A stretch of DNA of 64,000 nucleotides from NCBI RefSeq assembly GCF_027797205.1, contig NZ_CP115607.1, positions 620,001-684,000 of the forward strand, given 5' to 3'. The DNA is from Campylobacter sp. VBCF_01 NA2 (GTDB taxonomy: Bacteria > Campylobacterota > Campylobacteria > Campylobacterales > Campylobacteraceae). Position 1 is the stretch's first letter. Each line of letters starts with the position of its first letter. A model generated the notes under the pieces. That model did no database searches. It worked only from the letters and a program-made list of their open reading frames with translations, and had not been told where the DNA came from. Both the position numbers and the translations under genes were made by a program. Of the stretch, positions 59,361 to 64,000 are shown piece by piece.

Positions 59361-60232
59361 TCAAAACGCCCTAACTATCATTTTGCGATACTCTCTAAGC
59401 TTTTTTTCATCGCTGTTTTGCATAAATTCTTTAATGTAAGCTAGCAAATTTTCCTTTTCGCGCGGAATTTCGCATTTGACATGAAAGAGATTTGAGCCGT
59501 GCTCGTTCATAAAAATCGTATTATTATCCAAGCAACGGATAAATTCGTAAATTTCTTCTAACTTCTCCATTTCGCTCGATTGCGTGTAAAGCCCCTTTTG
59601 CATAGCGCGGTAAAGTGGCGTGCCAGGCACCACGGTGAGCATTGAGGTATTTATCATGCTAGGGTGCAAGCCAGAGTAGAGTTTGGCGGTGAGTCTGGCG
59701 TTAGCTAGTCCGTAGTCGTGCCCGCCAGCGCCGTTTAGAAAAATTTAAATCCCGCAGCGTCAAGCTTTTCTAAAACTTCCCTTGCTTGTGCGCTCGTGTA
59801 GCCTTTGTTTATTTTTTTGAGCACGATATCATCGCCGGATTCGACACCGATGTATGGGTCGGCAAACCCTGCGGCGGCTAAATTTCGAATCTGCTCGGCG
59901 CTTTTATCGTAGAAATTATCGATTCTAGCGTATCCGCAGATACTTTTCACGCTTGGGACATATTTGTGAAGCAGTTCGGCGACTCTCATTAGCGTATCGT
60001 AACTAGCCGCAAAGCCGTCCGCGCCTTGCAAAAATATCCGTTTTGGTGCGCCAAAAACGCTTGGGATTTCTTTGATATCGGCTTCGATTTCGCTTAGTGG
60101 CGAAGTTTGAAATTTTTGATCCTTAAAATATGTGCAAAACAGGCAGTGGTTGTGCGAGCAGCCAATCGTAGTCTGCAAATACCCGTCTGCGCTCTCGTAT
60201 GGTGGGCGGTTTATTCCACTTGCAAAATTCAT
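59361..60232 (-). pseudogene. Radical SAM protein, broken by a one-base frameshift
   Basis: The N-terminal part (60232-59735) encodes 165 residues with the cluster site IGCSHNHCLFC (about 23-33, a C-x4-C-x2-C arrangement shared with the paralogue next to it) and stops after GFKFF. The C-terminal part continues in another frame from about 59734. Adding one T to the T5 run (A5 on the plus strand, 59739-59743) restores a single frame through FLNGAGGHDYGLANARLTAK into LHPSMINTSMLTVVPGTPLY, for about 290 residues. So it is either a recent pseudogene, a homopolymer switch or a sequencing error. Substrate unknown. Confidence 0.85.
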
Positions 60233-60241
60233 TTTATCTCT

Positions 60242-61132
60242 TTATAAACTTCCGCTAATCGACACTCTGTCGAAATTTTTCTCACCGATAGTTTTGATTG
60301 CAAAGTCTAGTTTGCTTAGCATTTTTTCTTTGTGAGTGTTAAGTATGCCGTCAATTCTCACGCTATCAAACGGGTGCAATGCCCAAAAATATGTGCCTTC
60401 AAGCTCCAAATTTGCGATAAACTCGCGCTCTTCTTCTAAAATTTCCTTTTCACTGGCTGGGATAAATTCGCCGTTTAAAATTTGCTCATTCAGCTTCGTA
60501 TCCTTAAACGCGGTCATTGTGTTTAGTAAAATTTTACTTGGTTTGATTTCGTTTTCTAACCTCGCCATTGCTTGTGCAGACTCGCTTGCCATGCCACGCC
60601 CAGCCGTGCCAAGCATAAGCAAATCACAATGCGAAATGCCGATTTTATTTAGCCTTAGGCACTGAGTTTTGCTATCATCTGCGTCGTAACCTTTGCCTAA
60701 ATTTCGCATTGCGGCGTTAAGACCGCTTTCTATGCCGATGTATAAATCATCTACGCCAGCTTCTTTTAGCGCGATTAATTCCTCGTCGCTTTTGGTAGCG
60801 ATATTATCGATTCTAGCATACATTGTGATAGTTTTGATATTTGGCAAATATTTTTTGATTAGCTCGATTCGTGCTAAAAGTTTTTTCGTTCCTAGCGCAA
60901 ATGGATCGCCACCTACTAGGTAAATGCGTGTCGCTTCCCTCGCGTAAGAGCCGTGAAATTTGACGATTTCGGCTAAAAATTCCTCGACCTGCGCAAGGCT
61001 TAGCATACGAAATTTCACATTTGCATACATATTGCAATACGAGCAAGAGTTGTGCGAGCAACCCTCTGTAATGGGGAGTAAAAGGGTGTTTGCCTCGATT
61101 GGCGGGCGGTAGATTGTGCCGTTGTAGTTCAT
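60242..61132 (-). CDS. Radical SAM protein, intact paralogue
   Basis: Encodes 296 residues. The cluster site is EGCSHNSCSYCNMY (about 23-36), followed by IYLVGGDPFAL, the SAM-binding strand ITMYARIDNIATKSDEEL and LYIGIESGLN. It resembles its downstream neighbour throughout (YARIDN, GxESG). Many bacteria carry this type (GCxxxxCxFC) as uncharacterised or oxygen-independent haem-enzyme-like proteins. It lies 9 nt upstream of the broken copy, and an ArsR regulator is 91 nt further upstream, reading the same way. Confidence 0.85.
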   Translation of the reverse strand: MNYNGTIYRPPIEANTLLLPITEGCSHNSCSYCNMYANVKFRMLSLAQVEEFLAEIVKFHGSYAREATRIYLVGGDPFALGTKKLLARIELIKKYLPNIKTITMYARIDNIATKSDEELIALKEAGVDDLYIGIESGLNAAMRNLGKGYDADDSKTQCLRLNKIGISHCDLLMLGTAGRGMASESAQAMARLENEIKPSKILLNTMTAFKDTKLNEQILNGEFIPASEKEILEEEREFIANLELEGTYFWALHPFDSVRIDGILNTHKEKMLSKLDFAIKTIGEKNFDRVSISGSL

Positions 61133-61223
61133 TTTTTCTCCTTATTTTTAAAATTCGATATTTTTATGATTTTCGAAATGTAAATTTAAAAAAAGTAAAA
61201 TTTGAAAATTTATAAAATTTGGG

Positions 61224-61544
61224 TTACAACTCTTTGATTATATAGCTAGCTAGCTCTTTTATCGCCTCTTCGTTTCTGCGATAATATGTCCATTTGCCGT
61301 GTCTTTCGCAGAGCAAAAGCCCAGCTCTTTGGAGCATATCGAGGTAGTTTGACACGGTAGAGGGCGACAAGCCTGCCTTTTCTTGGATACTGCTGACACA
61401 CACGCCACCTTTTAGATCGACTACTTCGCCAAGCGAACTGCCTTGTGGTGGGAAGTTTGCGTCTGGGTTTTTGAGCCAGTTAAGGATATTTAGTCTAGTT
61501 TCGTTGTTTAGTGCTTTGCAAATTTCAATTACATCAATTTTCAT
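61224..61544 (-). CDS. ArsR family transcriptional regulator
   Basis: Encodes 106 residues. The winged HTH is clear: ICKALNNETRLNILNWLKNP (helix 1-2), then SSIQEKAGLSPSTVSNYLDM (recognition helix) and the wing LLLCERHGKWTYYRRN. A Cys in GGVCVSS and another in LLCERH do not form the ELCVC metal site, so arsenic sensing is not supported. Possibly regulates the two radical SAM genes downstream. Confidence 0.88.
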   Translation of the reverse strand: MKIDVIEICKALNNETRLNILNWLKNPDANFPPQGSSLGEVVDLKGGVCVSSIQEKAGLSPSTVSNYLDMLQRAGLLLCERHGKWTYYRRNEEAIKELASYIIKEL

Positions 61545-61627
61545 TTTTTACCTTTTTTAAAATTGCGAGATTTTATCATACATTTCGATAATTGTCAATA
61601 TATCAAAATATCTCAAATTTTAAAATT

Positions 61628-62131
61628 TTATTCTTCTGGGTTGATTTCGACTATTTTATTTAGGACATATTGTTCTAAATCTCGTTTGGCGATATCGTTT
61701 TTAAGGGCTTCGTTGTAGATTTTTTCGACAGGTTTGGAGTATTTTTCGTATGGAAAATACAAAAAGTGATTTGCCCAAGCTTTTTGGATTAAATTTTTAG
61801 TGATTTCCTTGCGTCCCCATGCCTTAAAGCAGTCAAATCCGATAAAGACAGCAGAGGTCAGCAAAATGGTAAAAAGTATGGAAAAGTGAAAGTCGATTTT
61901 GGTAAAAAGCAGGTGAGTAATGCCTATGGCAAACATCACGAAAACAAAGGCAAATGTCCCAAAAATCGCATATGAGCGACCATAATTAAATCTGAAATTT
62001 AGCTTAGCGGGATCGACTAGCATACCGTCGTTAAACTCAGCGTTTGCCTCCAACAAATCGCGAAAAAGCACAGGTTTATCCGAGATATGAAACATAATAT
62101 TTAAAATTTTGTCTTTGCAGTTTTTATTCAT
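61628..62131 (-). CDS. Membrane protein with two helices, unknown
   Basis: Encodes 167 residues. A soluble N-terminus (about 1-52), two adjacent membrane segments (YAIFGTFAFVFVMFAIGITH and FSILFTILLTSAVFIGFDCF, about 54-102), and a helical C-terminus (YEKYSKPVEKIYNEALKNDI). No family recognised. ATG at 62131 with AAGGAAAAAAG upstream. Confidence 0.65.
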   Translation of the reverse strand: MNKNCKDKILNIMFHISDKPVLFRDLLEANAEFNDGMLVDPAKLNFRFNYGRSYAIFGTFAFVFVMFAIGITHLLFTKIDFHFSILFTILLTSAVFIGFDCFKAWGRKEITKNLIQKAWANHFLYFPYEKYSKPVEKIYNEALKNDIAKRDLEQYVLNKIVEINPEE

Positions 62132-62218
62132 CTTTTTTCCTTCTCAAATTTGGCGCCATTATATCTGAATTTTAATTTTTATAAGATAAAATCACCTTTT
62201 AAATTTAAGGAGAGCGTA

Positions 62219-63097
62219 ATGTTTGAGATAGCTAATATGAATAACGATGATTTTGTCTATATCAATGGCGAAATCGTGCGCGCCAAAGACGCTGCGATAA
62301 GCCCATTTGACCGCGGTTTCATGCTAGGGGACGGCATTTATGAGGCTGCACCCGTGGTAAATGGCAAAATTTGCGATAAAGCCGATTTCTGGGAGAGATT
62401 TGAAAATTCTGTCGCACAAATCGAGCTTAAAATCCCATATACTCACGAAGAATACGAGGCATTTTTAAACGAAGTCATCGCCAAAAACGGCGTAAAAGAG
62501 GGCGTGGTTTATACACAAATCACCCGTGGTGCGGCGTTTAGGGACTTCGACTATACTGATACGAAGCCGACCGTGTTTGCCTATGCCTTTTCAAAAGTGA
62601 TTTTCGATAATCCTCTTGGCACCAAAGGTATCGAAATCGTAAGCCTGCCTGAGATTCGCTGGCATAGACGCGATATCAAATCAATCTCGCTTTTAGCGCA
62701 GTGTATCTCAAAGCACCTAGCGCATAAGGCTGGGGCTTTCGAGTGCTTTTTGGTAGAAGACGGCTTGGTGACTGAGTGTTCGAGTTCGAGTGCGTTTATC
62801 ATAAAAGACGGCGTTTTGATTACCAGGCCGCTATCGCACGACATTTTGCCGGGCATTAGACGCAAGGTGATTTTGGGCTTTGCGGGCGAGCTTGGGCTAA
62901 AAGTCGAGCAAAGGGCGTTTAGCATGGAGGAAGTCTATGGCGCGGACGAGGTTTTCATCAGCGCAGCTTCTTTGATGGCGATCCCTGTCATCAAAGCTGA
63001 CGGCAAGCCGATAAATGGCGGCAAAATCGGCAAATTTACCCCGCTAATTCGCGAGCGCTACGCCAAACACCTAAAAGAACAAGCTGGGCTTTTATAA
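62219..63097 (+). CDS. dat: D-amino acid aminotransferase (class IV PLP)
   Basis: Encodes 292 residues. Class IV fold: YINGEIVRAKDAAISPFDRG, then LGDGIYEAAPVVNGKI; the PLP lysine is in WHRRDIKSISLLAQ (about 141-154), followed by ECSSSSAFIIKDGVL and LPGIRRKVIL. D-alanine transaminase supplies D-glutamate for peptidoglycan; a branched-chain (IlvE) role is less likely because the RWxRxDIKSISLL pattern is that of DAAT. The frame is open 69 nt upstream, but the ATG at 62219 follows AAGGAGAGCGTA. Confidence 0.88.
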   Translation: MFEIANMNNDDFVYINGEIVRAKDAAISPFDRGFMLGDGIYEAAPVVNGKICDKADFWERFENSVAQIELKIPYTHEEYEAFLNEVIAKNGVKEGVVYTQITRGAAFRDFDYTDTKPTVFAYAFSKVIFDNPLGTKGIEIVSLPEIRWHRRDIKSISLLAQCISKHLAHKAGAFECFLVEDGLVTECSSSSAFIIKDGVLITRPLSHDILPGIRRKVILGFAGELGLKVEQRAFSMEEVYGADEVFISAASLMAIPVIKADGKPINGGKIGKFTPLIRERYAKHLKEQAGLL

Positions 63098-63110
63098 TTT
63101 TGCTTTGAAA

Positions 63111-63143
63111 TTTTGCTCGAATTTTATTTAAATTCGGGCAAAA
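63111..63143 (+). terminator. Probable terminator after dat
   Basis: Arms TTTTGCTCGAATTT (63111-63124) and AAATTCGGGCAAAA (63130-63143), one T-G pair, then TTT. Confidence 0.6.
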
Positions 63144-63189
63144 TTTGGCAAATTTAATCAAATTTTTAAAATTCAAAATTCTAAAATTT

Positions 63190-63226
63190 CGCTTCGCAAT
63201 CCAGAAACACTGCGCCTGAAATTTTG
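63190..63226. repeat. Joined fragments of family 1 and family 3
   Basis: CGCTTCGCAATCCAG (family-1 end) runs directly into AAACACTGCGCCTGAAATTT (family-3), showing the two families adjacent in one element. Confidence 0.55.
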
Positions 63227-63333
63227 ATTTTTGATTTTGTTTGATTTGGCATGGCAGAAATTCTTGTTTGGTATATCGGCAAGCAAGTATCTCCGCTCTA
63301 TGGCGCTTAAAATTTGGATTTCAAGGAAAAACT

Positions 63334-63693
63334 GTGTTAGATATTGTAAAGATGATTTTAGGCTATATAATCCCATACGAATTATTTTTATATATGCCGT
63401 TTCAGGTTATTTTATTTGTTTTTTTCACATGGTTTTTGATGATAATTTCATTGTTTGGAATTTTAATTTCTGCATTTTTTAAACGAGTTGCATACAAAAA
63501 AATACTCATAAAGTTATTAAAAATTACCATGCTTTTTATGTGGTTAAGTTTTATAATTTCATATTGCTATTATTGTGGCTATGTCGCTAGTTACGGAATA
63601 TCGCAAGTTCATATTTATAAACCTGTTTTTTATCTATTTGGAATTGTAATAGTGAATATTTTAGTTTATTTATATATGATATCAACGAAATAG
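63334..63693 (+). CDS. Small membrane protein, unknown
   Basis: Encodes 119 residues from GTG at 63334, six bases after AAGGA (the frame is open to 63241 without a ribosome site). About four hydrophobic segments (FQVILFVFFTWFLMIISLFG, ITMLFMWLSFIISYCYYCGY, VFYLFGIVIVNILVYLYMIS). No family recognised; AT-rich. A family-2 palindrome lies 13 nt after its stop, the same arrangement as the membrane-protein genes at 25.6-27.3 kb. Confidence 0.5.
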   Translation: MLDIVKMILGYIIPYELFLYMPFQVILFVFFTWFLMIISLFGILISAFFKRVAYKKILIKLLKITMLFMWLSFIISYCYYCGYVASYGISQVHIYKPVFYLFGIVIVNILVYLYMISTK

Positions 63694-63706
63694 TAAAAGA
63701 AGCTAT

Positions 63707-63736
63707 TTTATGGTGGGTATCCTTGCCCACCATAAA
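63707..63736 (+). repeat. Family-2 palindrome, best hairpin
   Basis: Perfect 11-bp arms TTTATGGTGGG (63707-63717) and CCCACCATAAA (63726-63736) with loop TATCCTTG, the same loop as unit A at 26263. Confidence 0.8.
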
Positions 63737-63766
63737 GATTAAAAACAATAAATCTAATGCAAAATT

Positions 63767-64000
63767 TCACAAAATTTGATTATAAATTTTAAAAAATTCA
63801 TTTTCTTCGTAAAATTTCACCACGGCTTTGTCGATTTTGACTATGCGCGAAAGGTAGGCGTAAAGACCTTCTTTGCGCGTGTAGAGGATTTTTAAGCCGT
63901 CTAGGCTCGTGGCGCGTGAGAGCGCGACATAGAGTTGGCCGTTGGCAAAAATCCTATCGATATCGCAGGCTAGGTTTTCGATACTCATGCCCTGGGATTT
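63767..64000 (-). CDS. C-terminal end of a PIF1/RecD-like helicase (partial)
   Basis: The last 77 residues of a gene that enters from beyond the right edge. They read KSQGMSIENLACDIDRIFAN and GQLYVALSRATSLDGLKILY. KSQGMS followed by GQxYVALSRA is the final helicase motif of SF1B helicases (PIF1, RecD2, Dda), where the Arg contacts ATP. The start and the Walker A motif are outside the window, so the exact subfamily is not decided. Confidence 0.8.
   Translation of the reverse strand, partial: KSQGMSIENLACDIDRIFANGQLYVALSRATSLDGLKILYTRKEGLYAYLSRIVKIDKAVVKFYEENEFFKIYNQIL

Noticed and set aside
61224-61544. Arsenic-resistance locus
   Set aside because: The regulator has no ELCVC metal site and there are no arsB, arsC or arsM genes.

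Overview
The window looks like a chromosomal segment of a Campylobacter species (Campylobacterota). This rests on three things seen in the sequence: AT-rich non-coding DNA made of endless AAATTT-type words, many TTG/GTG starts behind AGGA-type ribosome sites, and gene neighbourhoods I recall from C. jejuni. Those neighbourhoods are ilvB-ilvH-lpxD; ctpA-purC-purS-purQ-(SH3 protein)-plsC; M23 peptidase / secreted protein / glcD; Rrf2 regulator next to rpsO; and a single xerH recombinase. The coding DNA is richer in G+C than I expect of C. jejuni, so one of the higher-G+C Campylobacter species is likelier; I cannot name the species. I see no rRNA or tRNA gene, CRISPR array, prophage or complete insertion sequence.

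Layout. 1-6.5 kb: a small XRE regulator, a membrane acyltransferase-like protein, two tandem NSS-family sodium symporters, thyX, and a membrane protein of unknown function amid dispersed palindromic repeats. 6.7-12.2 kb: ccoS-ccoI (copper supply and assembly of cbb3 oxidase), radA and brnQ. 12.4-15.7 kb: ilvB-ilvH-lpxD plus a 51-residue gene. 15.7-23.3 kb: a tightly packed leftward run (M23 peptidase, mgtE, Nudix, UPF0126 protein, argD, MidA-like methyltransferase, unknown, rsmD, DUF2400). 23.4-25.5 kb: secreted protein and glcD. 25.55-27.37 kb: an AT-rich island of three small membrane-protein genes separated by a ~58-bp repeat. 27.4-32.7 kb: truD, a DUF5644-like protein, a small membrane protein and clpB. 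32.8-40.2 kb: a rightward run ctpA-purC-purS-purQ-SH3 protein-plsC-CapA-like lipoprotein-TSUP transporter-ridA. 40.3-46 kb: DUF4139 protein, a Crp/Fnr regulator, an AsmA-like giant and a WYL regulator. 46-49.9 kb: a frame without a start codon, a DUF2892 protein, an orphan TRAP binding protein, an Rrf2-DHH operon and rpsO. 50.2-59.3 kb: an unknown gene behind a nine-G tract, xerH, a second AsmA-like giant, mltG, icd and mdh. 59.4-64 kb: a frameshifted and an intact radical SAM gene, an ArsR regulator, a D-amino-acid aminotransferase, another small membrane protein and the end of a helicase.

Most of the window is housekeeping: branched-chain amino acids (brnQ, ilvBH), de novo purines (purCSQ), TCA cycle (icd, mdh), cell envelope (lpxD, plsC, mltG, M23 peptidase, two AsmA-like proteins), proteostasis (clpB, ctpA), RNA modification (truD, rsmD) and microaerobic respiration (ccoSI). 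The unusual material is in the gaps: three families of dispersed palindromic repeats, a set of small AT-rich membrane-protein genes associated with one of them, a probable phase-variable poly-G promoter, and two damaged genes. The repeat-separated membrane-protein array is the best candidate here for something undescribed, but its function cannot be read from the sequence.
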